Assembly: GCA_013397935.1 (NCBI GenBank)
Contig: VZRN01011461.1
Span: forward strand, 3,318,207 to 3,382,206
Source of the DNA: Dasyornis broadbenti
Lineage: Eukaryota; Chordata; Aves; Passeriformes; Dasyornithidae
DNA length: 64,000 nucleotides
Direction: 5' to 3'
Below the pieces are notes generated by a model. It was not told where the DNA came from. It saw only the letters and a list, made by a program, of their open reading frames with translations, and searched no databases. This document shows, one piece after another, positions 13,701 through 26,619 of the stretch. The stretch's first letter is position 1, and every line of letters begins with the position of its first letter. The position numbers and the translations under genes were made by a program.

Positions 13701-15975
13701 TCCATCAGCGGGCTGCTTAGAACAGAGGTTTTTATCCTGCCCAGTCTGCTAAACCTTCAGTGAACAATTTGGCCTCAGTGTTCTGGTTTATGCGAAAAGG
13801 AAAAATGTCACAACACCAATATCACTGCAGGCAGAGCTATGGACAGACTGCAGGGACTCCTATGTCTGCAGGGAAGTCCAGCTGTAGAACCTACCTGCAT
13901 GGAGAAAATATGAGAAAACCTGGTGAAACAGTAAAGCCATGTAAAGCTGCAAAGCATCCAACATCCAGAGTCAGCACTGCTTTGAGCAGAAGATCAGACA
14001 ACAGACATCCAGGGCCAGCTGAGTTTTTCTTTGATTGTTCAATCTACATATTCTCTGACTATATCCAATGATTAAGGAACCCTTTGTGACTAACAACCTT
14101 TTGTTACATTTTGATGCTTACATCCAAATGTCTTGAGCCACCACAGTACTCTGCTTCAAAATATTACAATACTATTTTGACACCTGCAGCAGTTTTACAT
14201 CATTGAAGAAGTTTCAGTTGTGCTGACACAAACATGTTCAGAGGATGGCACAAGAAAGATCAGTTCATGATGAACTTCAAAAATGCATCCCAAACAGTCA
14301 TTCTATTACTTCAGCGCTTCCAATTATTTTTACAAAAGGAGAATATATCAACAAGAAGTGGTGCATCATCCATAACTCCTAATCGTTGAGCTAGTTTGTC
14401 AGCTTCGATTTATGGAAGCCTTTTCAGCACATGGGAATTTCAATTACCATTATAGTTGTGTGCAAGCTCTCCGCAGAAAGTTCGTGTCACTGAGGTGCCA
14501 CACAAGCCTCCGCAACTCAGAAGGCTGGTGCTCCTTGCCCAGTCAATCATCTGCTGTGCCAACACACAATGAAGCACCAAATATGATTAGTCACTGTAGC
14601 CTAAAGCTATCATTTTTGGCTGAAAATACTGGATTTCCTCATGTAGATTTTACAGCTGTGTGCCTCCATGGCTTCCAAAGCTCTTCATTCTTCCAACCCT
14701 GGTCACAATTAGTTTTGAGGCATGCTCAGGAGAATTACTTAAGAAGTCTAGAAACTACAATAAAAGTGACTGCTGAACTCCCCAGAACAGCAATGGATGC
14801 AAAAATACTTCCTTAATCATTGTGTGATATTGAGCCCACAGTACTCTACTCATCAACAGATGATAGAAATGGCTTAACACCCATCCAAAAATCACTGGAA
14901 GGAAAAATACAACTGTACCTGAGATAGGTGTCATAAGACAAAAAAAAAAGAAACAAACAATACACCTTAGTTGAGAATGCAAAATGCATCAAAAGACCTA
15001 TCAAAAGACCTGCAAAGACGGTCCTTAACTGTTGGATATCAATATCAAACAATCATGTTCAAGGATAATTACTTTCTTAAAATACTCATACAGAGAGGCA
15101 GAGAAACACAGTCAGAATCAAAGCAGTGAAAAGTCTGACGCATTCGAGATCCTCTCTCAGAGCATTTTACCCGCATGAGTCGTACACGAGTGAACAAGAT
15201 TTCAGTGACAGGTCCTTAAACTCAGCCTCACCCCATCCAGCTCAGAAGATTGAACCACTCAGTCCAGTGAACCTGGGCGGCCAAAAGGGTGGCCAAAGGC
15301 TGCTCCTTGGACTGATGCCGACCTAGCATCTGCACTTGAAAACAGAAGTCTCCAATTCCTGTTTTTACACTCCTTCCAGTGAGGAGCAGAGCAATTATGG
15401 ACATGAAAAACAAGTACTGCCTGGCTAATTTTAAGTCTAAGCAGGTGTTTTTGGAATACAGGAGCCTGTCTCTGGTAAAAAGAGTACTTTGACTGCATTG
15501 AGGAGAGTCAATGGTAGAAAAAGAAGGGGTAGGAAAAGAGGATTTTTTTAAACCAAATTAAATGTGAACTGGATCAAATGCACAGTAAATTTGATTTGTG
15601 ATGGTATCTATCAACCTACAACAAAAAACCAAGCATAGCATTCAGACATCAGCTCCCACAGGATTGCCGGATCCTACTAGGCATGGTAAAGAGAAAATTA
15701 TCATTAGTAATGTAGCATTATTTTTAATTGACCCAAAAAGCCAGCTGTCAAAGTGTTTTCAGTCTGCCAAATGCGGCTTTAGGTGTGTGGGAGGACACCG
15801 AAGGACTTTAATATGTTTCTTACAAAGAAAATATCCACACTGGAAAATGAGTGAAAACTTAATCGAACAGATGAGGAAGTGAGGGAATGCCTCTAGCATA
15901 TGCTGAAACTTAAGGACTGCATTCGTAAGAGGATTATACTGTGTCTATGATCAATTCCCATATTCGCTATATATT

Positions 15976-16014
15976 AAAAAACAAACAAAACCAAAACAAC
16001 CAAAACAAAATCCA
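15976..16014. repeat. A/C-rich low-complexity tract
   Basis: About 40 bp is composed almost only of A and C in CAAAA/CCAAAA units on the plus strand. Similar but larger tracts occur at 20248-20297 and 39229-39429. It is simple low-complexity sequence. Confidence 0.7.
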
Positions 16015-18315
16015 ACTCCATGTCTGTGCCATTCACCATACAAAGGTGCTCAAACCAAAAACTAATCACTGGTTCTGTAATATCTTAGCTGTGAAACTTA
16101 CACTGGTTGAAGAACTGGGGGAAGGGTAAAAATCCACCACCACACCCGAAGATCTATAATTACACTATTTTCTGCACGCACAATTTCAGAACCAGCAGTA
16201 CCCTTAAAACTGACTGTGACATCAGTCAATTTTGGCATTGCAAGGTTTTATAAACATTTACTTTTGTGAGCATAAAATCTTCCAAAGAATTTTCTCAAAA
16301 CAGTGGGGACTGTTCTCATCCCAAAATCATCTCTAGACTCTTCTTGTAGAAGTAGTGAATGGATTCCTTGACAGCTGTATCCTCATCCAACACTCACCAA
16401 TTCTCCCAAGCAAGTTAAGGCAGAGATCTGAAATGCTCTGGAAGATAAGATCTTGTACCTTCAGTTTGATCATGAAACAAGCTCATGTCCTGCACAGGAA
16501 ATACCAATATGGGCACATTTTCCCACAGTTGCTGTCTTTGGAAATTCATTCACACTTTGGAAAGGGGCCATGTATCATAGAGACTTGACAAGGCTGCTTT
16601 AAAAGCCAGATCAGTTCCTTGCTTGGGTTCACGGCACAGCCGTACAAACGTGCTGGCACAACAGATGTCTGGGGGAAGGTGAGGAAACAAGCGTGCTTCA
16701 TGTTGTATTCCTATCCAAAACCCCTTACCATGAAGCCATAGCCTCTCTATAAAACAATGTACAAATAAACCCAAGATGAAGTCATTTGAAAAACTCCCAG
16801 CACCTCACAGACACAAAGAAAGAAAAGTTCTCCAACATCTTCCATTTTCTATGAAGTCTATTGCCTAAATATAACAATCCTGCAATAAGGAACATTTCAA
16901 ATCGTAGCTTACATCAAAAGAATCTACACTAAAAAAAAAAAGGGAAGGTGGGGAATCCAAATGCTACCCTATCACTACAGTCAGAAGGATAAGCACTGGT
17001 CTAGGCGTCATACCAAAAAGTTTGACAGAAGTGCACGAAAGAAGTGATTTGAATACAAATTCATTATATAACATTGATATTAAACAGGGTTCCTTCTAGT
17101 CCAAGACTGGACCAAAGAATGTCCTGGTTTTCTTTTGGAAAGGCACATCTGAAGCCCAGAAAAAGCCACTGGTACCTAACAGGGTTTCTCTGGCAGACAT
17201 GGTCCTTCCTTGAATTTTTTTCTACTGGAACTACATTACATAGCTTGGAAGGAGACAACTGCAGATTCTCAGACTTTCTGTGAAGGAGTATCCATCTCAG
17301 CCTATCCATAACATCAGTAAATTCTTCCAATAATTAATCTGACTTAAAAACTTGCCTCTCTTCTGTAAATTTAAGCTCAAATACATTTCATCTCAAATCT
17401 TTGTTACTCGGCTGAAGAGAAAGCTCTGTTGTCAATTTAATTCCAAACTGTGGTCCAGAGAGTATCTGACTTCATCACGGTAAATAAAACATCCTAATTT
17501 CTTGTTAAAGCAATGTCTCCAAATTTTTTAAGTCTCCTTGTGGGAGAGAGAGGTGTTTCCTGATTGCTTCTTCCCCCACCTGCCCAACAGACTCTCACTA
17601 GAACTGGACATTCCGTTCCTAGAGCCATTACCCTCGGCCAGGAACACTGTCCCAACTTAGAACTCCCCCACCAGTAAAAAGGCTGGATTTGCTCTTTCCC
17701 CTATCATAACACTGGAGATTCTCATGGATGGAGAATTAGTGAACTGTTTCAAGAGTCAAAGACTCTGAACTTGTGCCCATAATTGTTTTGAAGATATCCA
17801 GCTTAATATTAACCCCAGGCCTGCTAGAGGTACAACTACTGAATGTGGATTTCCATTTGGAATTACATTTTGTTACAGGAATCTGGAGGGATATCAATGC
17901 TGTTACGTCAACTGAACATATAACTGCTGGTCGCTACGTAAACTTCTCAAAAACTCATCAAGCATAAGCAAATTAAGCATCTTCTAGAACTGTATTTCAT
18001 CAATACTATTACTTCTAATCTAATTACAAATCAAAAGCAGCTTATTTTTCACTTTAATTGACACTAATTATGTTACTTTCCTAATTTTCTATCAATCAAG
18101 TCACATATGAGCTGTTTCTGCTATTTTACCTGGACCCAAAGTAAGGCTGATAGAAAAAAAAAAATCCCCAGGTCAATTTCTTTGGCCTCTTTGATACATA
18201 TTTAGTGTTCCACAATTCATTAAAAAAGCCCAAACAAACAATCAAGGAAAAATATACCAAACTAAAAAACGCCCTCAGCCTGAACACCACAGAGAACTCC
18301 TTGCCCACTTCCTAG

Positions 18316-18357
18316 GTATCAGATACGTGGAGCTATTAATTTCTACATGCCTTTTTG
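18316..18357 (+). other. Candidate 42-nt exon with strong splice signals (unconfirmed)
   Basis: A long pyrimidine-rich acceptor ending CCCACTTCCTAG at 18304-18315 precedes this 42-nt segment, and a good donor (TTG then GTAAGTGTT) follows at 18358. The length is a multiple of three, and two of the three frames are open. A second near-identical donor (TTG then GTAAGTATT) lies 32 bp downstream at 18390. I recognise no protein in either open frame. Chance occurrence is likely at this size; a non-coding transcript is also possible. Confidence 0.12.
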
Positions 18358-18937
18358 GTAAGTGTTATGCAGCTCATGAATAGCTGTTGGTAAGTATTTC
18401 ATCATATTAATGAGTTTACCTGATTATTTTTCAAAATCAAAGCAAGAACTTTCGAGTAATTCTGCCATTCCTCATTGTCTGAATGTCCCAAGTTTCAGAC
18501 AGAAGAGTGCCCCTAAAATACTACGATTTTACTCATAACCTAATTATTTTGATTATACTGAGATTTATTTATACAGGAGATACATTTTTATCAGCTGCCT
18601 TCCACTCACTTCCTCAAAATGTAGGGCTAACCACAACATATAATAATCTCAAATACAAGTTTCTTTGGATAAAAGCCACTGAAAAACATCTTCCTGCTGT
18701 TGACACACCACAGTTCACAGGGTGTAAGAGCACCTCAGGGAATGGTTTGGCTGCTGTGGATTTTTCCAGCATCAAAACACATGGCTGGCATAGTCCAGAC
18801 CCTCAAAAGTATGTCCATATAATGGTAAATAGACTGTTAACCAGCTGTGGCTTAAATCTGCTTATTGCTGGTACAGACTGCTGACTAGCAGAGAGAAAAG
18901 ACATTGTGGAGGAGAACAAAGAAACACACCCACTTAC

Positions 18938-18959
18938 CCAGCCTGCCTACAGTGACCTG
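18938..18959 (-). other. Candidate 22-nt microexon or cryptic exon (unconfirmed)
   Basis: On the minus strand a 14-nt T run (the plus-strand A run 18967-18980) leads into CATTTAG, a very strong acceptor. Only 22 nt later comes the donor GG then GTAAGTGGG, starting at 18937. Both signals match the vertebrate splice consensus closely. The T run could simply be a homopolymer that happens to precede an AG. No gene is identified around it. Confidence 0.12.
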
Positions 18960-20247
18960 CTAAATGAAAAAAAAAAAAAATACCTACAGAGCCATCAGCT
19001 CAAGCAGAAGGTTTAGTACAAATCACTTGTTTTTCAACCCAAAATTTACAGTGTTGTACTTTGATTTTCATTTTTTGAAATGCTGAAATGTCCAAGAACA
19101 GAAATGAAATGCAGGTGAATCTCTTGGAAGCAAAATCCACCATGGGATCACCTTTATCCATAAGCAACTGATTGTAGCCAATACATGCACTGGTCATAAG
19201 AAAAACTACTAAGGAATTTCACTTACAGATGTAATTCATATATACTAACAAACTCCTCATGACTAGGGTTCTACCTCCTACATAAACTATTTCACTGCTT
19301 AAAAATAATCCTGTATTCATGGGAATATGGCACAGGCTTTTTGGACTGTCAAATGGCAGGAAGATTCCACTGGCCTGCTTTGCTTCAGGTGCTAGTTAGA
19401 TATAACTGGACCTTTGATAGATTCTGACAGTGAAAGCATTTTTTCAGTTAATAAACTTTATGCTCTTATTTAATTATTCTGCACCCTCAAGCATAAAATG
19501 CATTATTTACATAAAATGCATTCTATTCTCTATTGATAATTTCCTCACTGTGTTGACTGACTACAGACTAATACCATGAAAGCTTCAGGGTTCAACTTCT
19601 CATCTATTTTATGCAAAAATAGATGTAAGTAATATCAAGCCACTAAGACAATAAACATCTCTTGAAAATCATGTGTTTGATTCCTAATGATAGAAGACCT
19701 AAAATATTGTGGACATTCTTAACTGTAATTACTACAGCAGTTGTAAGAGTAAATCAAAATCAGCTACAGAAGGCAGGAGCAATAAATACAGAGACCCTTC
19801 ATGGAAGACCTTATTAAGGAGAGGAAGGATAAGGTGTTTGGGTTTTCCACCTTCAGCTACTGCCATTCACAGTTGAAATTCCTCACAGAAAAATCAGCAC
19901 TTTTTTCTTCTAATCAAGAAAATAGATCAAACACCCTAATCCTAATGAGTCCTTGTGGTGCACAGTTCTTGTACAGTGCCTGTAAGCCAGGTTCTGCTAA
20001 TTACACATTTAATTGTCTCCAGAAAGATAAGAATTAATTCACAAAAAGAAAAAAGAAACCTGTGGCTACGTTCTGTAATAAAAGGTATCTGAAAGTCTCA
20101 CTGTAATGAAAAGTCTTGAAGACACTGAAATGAATCTATTGTGGCAAACCTCCAGCGTACAACAATCAGAAACTCCTTAATATATAAAGGAAGAATAAAG
20201 GGACTGAAAGAGAAATTACATCCAAACTCACTCAAGCATTAAATGGG

Positions 20248-20297
20248 AAAAACGCAAAACAACAAACAAAACACAAAAACAAATAACCAAAAAAACC
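20248..20297. repeat. A/C-rich low-complexity tract
   Basis: About 50 bp of CAAA, CAAAA and CCAAAA units with almost no T and very little G on the plus strand. It has the same character as the tracts at 15976-16014 and 39229-39429. Confidence 0.7.
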
Positions 20298-23200
20298 TCC
20301 CTTTTACCCAACTTGTATACCATTAACAAGTTCTCACAAAAAATTCCCCAACGCACTGAAGAGACACTATCTCTGGCAGCAAACAGATGAAAACCAGACA
20401 ATATTTCTCATGAAAATTATCAGAAGGTGCCTTTTACATTCCAATCCCATTCCCTACTTCCCTGCTGTGCCCTCTCTGCACTGCTCTCAGCCTTGCCTGT
20501 CCCAGTGACCACAGCGATGAAGAGCTGAGCACTTCCCAGCCTTCCTGCACCAGGTCCAGTCAGGACCCACCAGCCCCTGGTCTCCAGGCTCCACTCAGAT
20601 GTTTGATACTCAGCAGCAGGAAACATGCAGAGCCATGTCTGAGTGAAAAGGGGCGACTAAAACACATTCCCTCCCTTGCCACTCAGTATCTTCAGTCAGC
20701 AAATACAGCTCACTTCATTTGAATTTGATAGGAATATCTCTGGGCATTCACTATCTTTACTTATTGTTTCTCTCTCTACCAGCAAATGCCAACTTACTTA
20801 ATACTGAGAACCAGGTAAAATCTCTGCAACACCTGTCATGCTGGAGCCTTCCCCAGCTTTGTCTGACAAGGAAAGCCTGATGTGACTTGATATGATCCAA
20901 ACCTCACTTTCAACTTTGCTACTAAAAACTGCCACACCGGTTAGAGGATTGTCCAGCCAGTGAAGATCGCTTGAAAAGGGTAGCTCCCTGAGGAGCCACA
21001 TTTTCTTACCATTCTGTGCATCACGCTGGATGGCTCTTTAGAGCAGCCACCATCAGAGCTGCCAAGAGAAGTCAGCATTCTCTGGCGCACAGGCTTCTCC
21101 TTTAATAAAGCTCCAAGGCTGAGAGTCCATCTCCAACACAGGTGTGCCAGACCTGCAGCACATTTAGCTGCTACCACACCACTAAGTTTTAGAGTATTTG
21201 TGTTTTATCTGCAGACCCCCAAATGTTCAAGAGTAATGTCCTTTAGACTGTTCTCCTGAGTTCCTGATGAGATCTCCACCTAGAAACGCATCAGTTCTCA
21301 GTACCATGAACAAGCAGCAACCAAGGCAGCCGCCAGGCCAACATTGCCATGGCTGGAGCTCAGGGAGAAGTTTTGATTGCACCCTCAACTGGAGTCTTCC
21401 ATCTTCTCAAAATCAAAGAGACGGTGAAATTTTATAAAATTTAGCTCTTACAAAACAGAAACAAACATCCTATTTGGACATTTTCAGAAGTACGAGGGAA
21501 AGGCTTCAAATGAAGTGTTACCACAACAGGCAATGAATGATTACAGCTGCTTTTTCTCCAGGATTCCTGCAATTCAAAAATTTTCATCAGCAGCATCAAT
21601 GATTGTGTAAACTCTACTCTTAAAGAGTAGGGTACATTTCTGTAAGATTTTAGAGTAGATATTTTTATTAGTAATATTTTTTATTGAAAGGAGGGAATGC
21701 CAAAATAATTGTTTTATTGTAGTCATGGTTATCAGTATGGTCACGTCTAATGTCAGTTCCCATTTTCACACGGCAATTCTGTGACAGACCTAAACTAAGG
21801 GACATGTCAAGCCAAACAAAAAAACCCACTGAGCATAAACAGATCAAATTACTTTGTCAGTGCTACCAAACCATTCCTGAGCACTTAATAAAGCTTTTTA
21901 AGAAAAAAGGCACCTTAGGATCAATGTCTTTTCATTCAAAATTCATGAGCTCTATTAATCTATCAAGTATATCTTTTTATTGGTTCTTGCACAGCTCCCT
22001 TGAGGGACAGACATTTTAAAGCTTATTAAATAGAATCCACCACATTCATTGTACTCTGTGTTCAGCTGAGGATGCTGCTTCCACACTTAGTTACTGAGCC
22101 ATTTCCATTTAGATGGTACCAAACTTTTTCCAATTACATGCAAATATACAAACTGATAAGAATTAACGAATCAGTTGGGACTCCTTGATTTTATACATAA
22201 ATCTATTAAAAGTACCATCATACTGATTTGGCTGATGACCACAAAGAGCTTTCCAATATTTGAACCACATTTCCTCTGACATGTACAGCTTTCTAAAATC
22301 CTTGCAAAAATTTATGGATTTTAGAATCCAAGGCTGACACATCACATGAGTTTCCTGCACTATGCGCAAGTCTATCTGAACTTCTAAGCAAAACCCCAGC
22401 GCCATTTCAGAAGGTTGAGCACACAGTACTGCCGAACACTTCCCCAGGAAGATGAATCAAATGGGAACTACTGAAGCTTCCTTTTTAACAGTACCTGTAT
22501 AAAAGCATAAGAAACACATCTTGAATAGTAAAGATATGGAATAGGTATTAGCTATTACATACAGGGAACATAAAAATACATACTTACTAAATTATAGATG
22601 AGGAGAAGGGAACCTTCATTTTTAATAGACACAGCTGGAATTCAAGTTAGTTTCTTTTCTTCACTGAGGCAATGTGTGTCAATGCATCAGTACAGTTTCA
22701 GAGAGCAGGTTCACATGGTATGAGAGTATTTTCCTAGCTTCATTCTAGGTGATCATATGAGAATGAGCAGGTGCTCTCTGTTTGGAGTAATCTTACGATT
22801 TTGTTTAGGCCAAACAACAGCACTTTAAAATTGACAGAACAGCCATCAAGCACTTGGTAGTCTATTTGCCTTAAAACTCTCTATCATGTAAAGATTTACT
22901 ATTCAAGACACTTGACATTTCTTCAGTAGGTAACAACATCATCAACTCCAAGATACCCACTATATCCATAAGAAGGAATAGATGCAAAACACACAGAGCA
23001 ATTAAAGCTATATTGAACTCACATAGCAAAAAGCACAGGAAATGTAGAATGAAAACATCATTAATTCAGCTGCTTTGCACGCAGAGTTCCATATTCATTT
23101 TTTTCTAGATTAAACACATAGGTAAATACATTAGTGCTTTGTGAACAGTTTCACTGAAAATTTCCACTTAGATTATAAACAATGGGTCATTTTGCAATGT

Positions 23201-23432
23201 AACACAGGACTTCACAAGCAAAATACCCAAGGAGGAGAAATCTTGCCCTTCTGAAATCAGTCCTCACATAAACAGAGTTCTACTACTTCCAGAAACTCAC
23301 TGGCTCACTCAAAGGAAAGCCACAATTCCCTTAACACGTACTATAGGTGAGACGAAAGTGCTAAACAGCTTACCAAGCAGCATCAGGCTAATTAACATCA
23401 TATCAGCTCTAATTGGAAGTGAGTCAGCCGTG

Positions 23433-23615
23433 TCAGCTCTGTAGTAGGAGTCTTTTCAGGACTCGCTGATGTGAAAGGCGAATAGTGACACCAAGAAGTG
23501 TTTCGTTATCCGGCTGTGTAAAGCAATTGCTCACTAGAGAGTGGTCTGGAGTCACCAGCAAGAGATAACCCAGCCCCTGTGTCACTATTTCCTTCCCATT
23601 GCTGTATTCAAGCAT
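23433..23615 (-). other. 60-codon open frame of unknown meaning
   Basis: This minus-strand frame starts with a true ATG and ends with TGA. It is less AT-rich than its surroundings and retains several CG dinucleotides (in GATAACGAAA, ATTCGCC and AGCGAGTC), which are usually depleted in bird intergenic DNA. An internal CAG before the codons for GLGYLLLVTPDHS could serve as an acceptor, making it a terminal exon. I do not recognise the product. The same block could instead be a conserved non-coding element, and it holds a TGAGTCAGC motif nearby at 23420-23428. Confidence 0.12.
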
Positions 23616-26476
23616 GCTGTCGCAAGCACACCAAACTGAAGGGGCTGGCTAAATCACCTCTGTGGTGCTGGGAGGGTCCAGAACAAGAACAAGATCAAAA
23701 CCTCAGCTCCTTCAATCCTCAGTGGTGCTCTGTTCTTTCCAAGTTACTCCATGCAATCTGCAAGCTAAGACACATATCAACTCAGCTGCCCTTTTCCTAG
23801 CGAGTAATACCCACCAAAAGTTTAATTCTTTTAATGAAGATATAATTAACACATTTGTCAGGTCATGCAAACCCTGACCTACTTCTTTGCATTGCTATGA
23901 GTAATGAGAACTTCACCAATTTGACAAACTAATTAGAGTCTTAGTCTTCAGTGTGGCCATCGAGTATGTAGCCAAAGCAAGCGAAAGAAAATGAGGCCTT
24001 TTAAACCAAATGAACTTCAGGAGCCACTGTGACAACCCATAAGGAGCATTACTGCTATCCGACTAAACAGATGATAAAAACTAACAACTAAAAATATTCA
24101 CCATGATCAAATCATTAAATCACATTAAATTATCCCCTTCTTGCAAGAAATAATTTTTAGAGGATTTGTTCTAAAGGACACATGAAAGACTGAGACCTTC
24201 ATAGAAACCCATATAAAATCCTTCAACTTACTGTGCTATGGAATAAGCATGGCAATGGCTGCCCTCCTAAATTAGCTGTTCAAATGGAAAAGTGCTTATT
24301 TCAGGACATTTTTCCCCACAGATGCCAATAAGTAGTGCTCAGGATATAAAACTGTTTAAACCCAAACCAGCATCTAAACTCAAGTCAGTGTGTTACGGTA
24401 TGTATTTCAAAGTGACAGTATCCCACATCTCATCTCTGTCATCCCACTGAAGTCATGCTTAATGTGTGACAAAAATGGTTCCAAAATAGAAGGTTCAGAA
24501 GAACTAATGGAAGTCTGAGCTATTTTCCAAAAGGATTTCTTGCAAAAAAAGAGTGCAACACTATAGAAATGAGCTCCAAGGACACATTTCACATTGGAGT
24601 CTATTATCAGGATACATTTTCATGCATCATTTTATATTGAGAGAAGCTGTGAAGTCTGAGAAATTGCTGTGTCTAGCTCCTTCTGGCATAAAAGTCCTCC
24701 TTTGTGCTATGACAAAGAGTGATAGCACCACAGATGAAAATTTAGCTTCTCCCATACCAATTTCCCTATCAAGTGCAAAAATCCGTAATTTTCCAATTTT
24801 TTTTCAGAGACAGCAAGAAGCAGATGGACAAAACACCTTTGCTTCTGTCAGGGTGTTCACATGCCCTGTCAATGCCTAGTCTGCCACTGGGGATTCAGCA
24901 GCCCATGTCACATTCAGCCAAGGAAAATGCGTCACACTGAGCAACACACCTTCGAAGAGCCCCAATTTCCTGTCTTCTCCATGTCAAAGGAGCTTTGAAT
25001 ATCTACATTTACTGTCTTTTTCCTCATTTGATAGCTATTTTAAGCCATATTTCAAGATCAAGCAGTGGCTCAAAAGACTGAATATTGAGCTAAAAATCTA
25101 GATCCAGATTGTAATGGTCTGTCACTTAGAGAAATGCCTCCTGGTCTTGGTGTCCACTGCAGTTCATTGAATCACTGGATGGTAAAATATCTCAAGTAAC
25201 AAGTTTGATGTAAAATGTGGTCAGAGTAGAAAGACTAGAAAGGAAATATGAAAAAAAGAGATAAAGTAAGTCCATCTTAGGAGAGACAAACTGTGGCACG
25301 GTGAAAGCCAGGCTGCCCATGGAACGCGGGTGAATCACAGCCACTGCACCTTCCTCACACCACAGAGCACAGGCGTCACCAGAGTGAAAAGCTCTTCATT
25401 TTTATGCAAAACACTGATCCAGCACTGAGGAAACAATGGCAGAAAGCTGTCAGTGCCTAAAGAAAGTAGCACTAATCACGCTCATGTAATTTGCTATTTT
25501 AGGAAATCCCATGCTAATTGATTTAAGCAATTAGCTGTGCTAATATTAGCAGGTTCTTCTTTTGCCTTGAAATCATGCAATGTGTGTGGAAGGAGCAACA
25601 CTTACTTTAAGAAGGCCTATAACCTTACTTAAAATGCTTCAGCCACACTGTAAAAACTGTGTTAGAAAAAGGCAGTCATTGGACAGAACAGAAGATTTTT
25701 GTTGATGACCAATTAAACCAGAGGTTTCCACCAGAAAATTCTGAAGATCTCGATGTGCTTCCAAGCACCTAATCCCTTGGGCAGAGCAGGTCTTGCTATG
25801 AGACTCAAGGTCCAACACAGTGGTCCCAGAGGTACTATTAGCTCAGAAAATGTAGAAAAGGGCCTTGCAGGTCAGATTTCAGGAGAACACACAAGGTCAG
25901 ATGAGAAAACATGACCTCTTAATGCCTCCTCTGTACCTGTTCATTTCAGGATTTCAGAGGGGACTTCAGAAGGCAGAGTGAGCGATGTTACTTCATTTTT
26001 AAGCTGACAAATCCAGATCTCAACTTACGTTCCAGAATTTACTTGAATTAACATGGAGCATCAGAGGAAAAGGCCAGGAGTATGAATTTCTGCATCAGCG
26101 TAGATGGTATCACCTAAAAAGACCTTTGCTCTCCAAGTCAGGAAGGCTTATGCAAACTAAAACGAACACCACAGACCAACAAAAAACAGGGCGTATTACA
26201 TTAATAAAACATTTCAGACTTTAGCATGTAAAAATTAAAAGTTAACATGACAATAGGCAACCGAAGTTCATTTATTTTTAGCTTGTGCACTTATGTCACT
26301 TCAACAGTGCATAAAAGGTTCTTCCCTAATTCATATGGCTTTTTAGTAGTTTGCATAATGCAGATACTAACAGCAGAAACTAAGCAGAGTCTATAATATG
26401 ACTTCATTGCAGTTGATAGAAACGGAACAGCAAATGAAGTATCCATCCAATATCTGCTCTGAACTGGAAGATATTA

Positions 26477-26619
26477 TGACTTACCAAATCATGTTAAATC
26501 TAATTTGCCAAAAAAAAAAAAAAAAAAGTACCCGTAAGTAANNNNNNNNNTGACTTACAAAATCATGTTAAATCTAATTTGCAAAAAAAAAAAAAAAAAA
26601 AGTCACTCTAAGTTAAATC
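26477..26619. repeat. Near-identical ~65-bp sequence duplicated across an assembly gap
   Basis: The sequence TGACTTACCAAATCATG and what follows, including an 18-nt A run, occupies 26477-26541. It is repeated at 26551-26619 as TGACTTACAAAATCATG with a 19-nt A run, and the two copies are separated only by nine Ns. The copies differ by a few mismatches and indels, mostly in and after the A run (GTACCCGTAAGTAA versus GTCACTCTAAGTTAA). This is the signature of two contig ends covering the same locus that were placed side by side instead of merged. Confidence 0.9.
26542..26550. other. Assembly gap of nine Ns
   Basis: Nine consecutive N characters are present. The gap sits just after a homopolymer A run, a common place for assembly breaks. 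Because the flanks duplicate each other, the true gap length is probably zero or negative. Confidence 0.99.

Larger units (their letters stand above)
9011..26476. other. Unique non-coding sequence, possible conserved elements, no gene recognised
   Basis: No named protein or RNA gene is visible here. Several blocks have a mixed, non-repetitive texture with clustered TAATTA/TTAATT cores (about 9830-10330, 17760-18120, 23390-23620 and 25480-25570), a look common in vertebrate conserved non-coding elements, though I cannot test conservation. Two short segments with strong splice signals (18316-18357 plus, 18938-18959 minus) and one open frame (23433-23615 minus) are listed separately. GC-richer patches at about 20420-20630 and 20940-21180 hold only short open frames I do not recognise. 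Confidence 0.6.

Noticed and set aside
20941..21177. Minus-strand frame ending at a good donor (ATG then GTAAGA, 21009)
   Set aside because: The donor is good, but no convincing acceptor lies upstream and the peptide (KEKPVRQRMLTSLGSS...) matches nothing I know.
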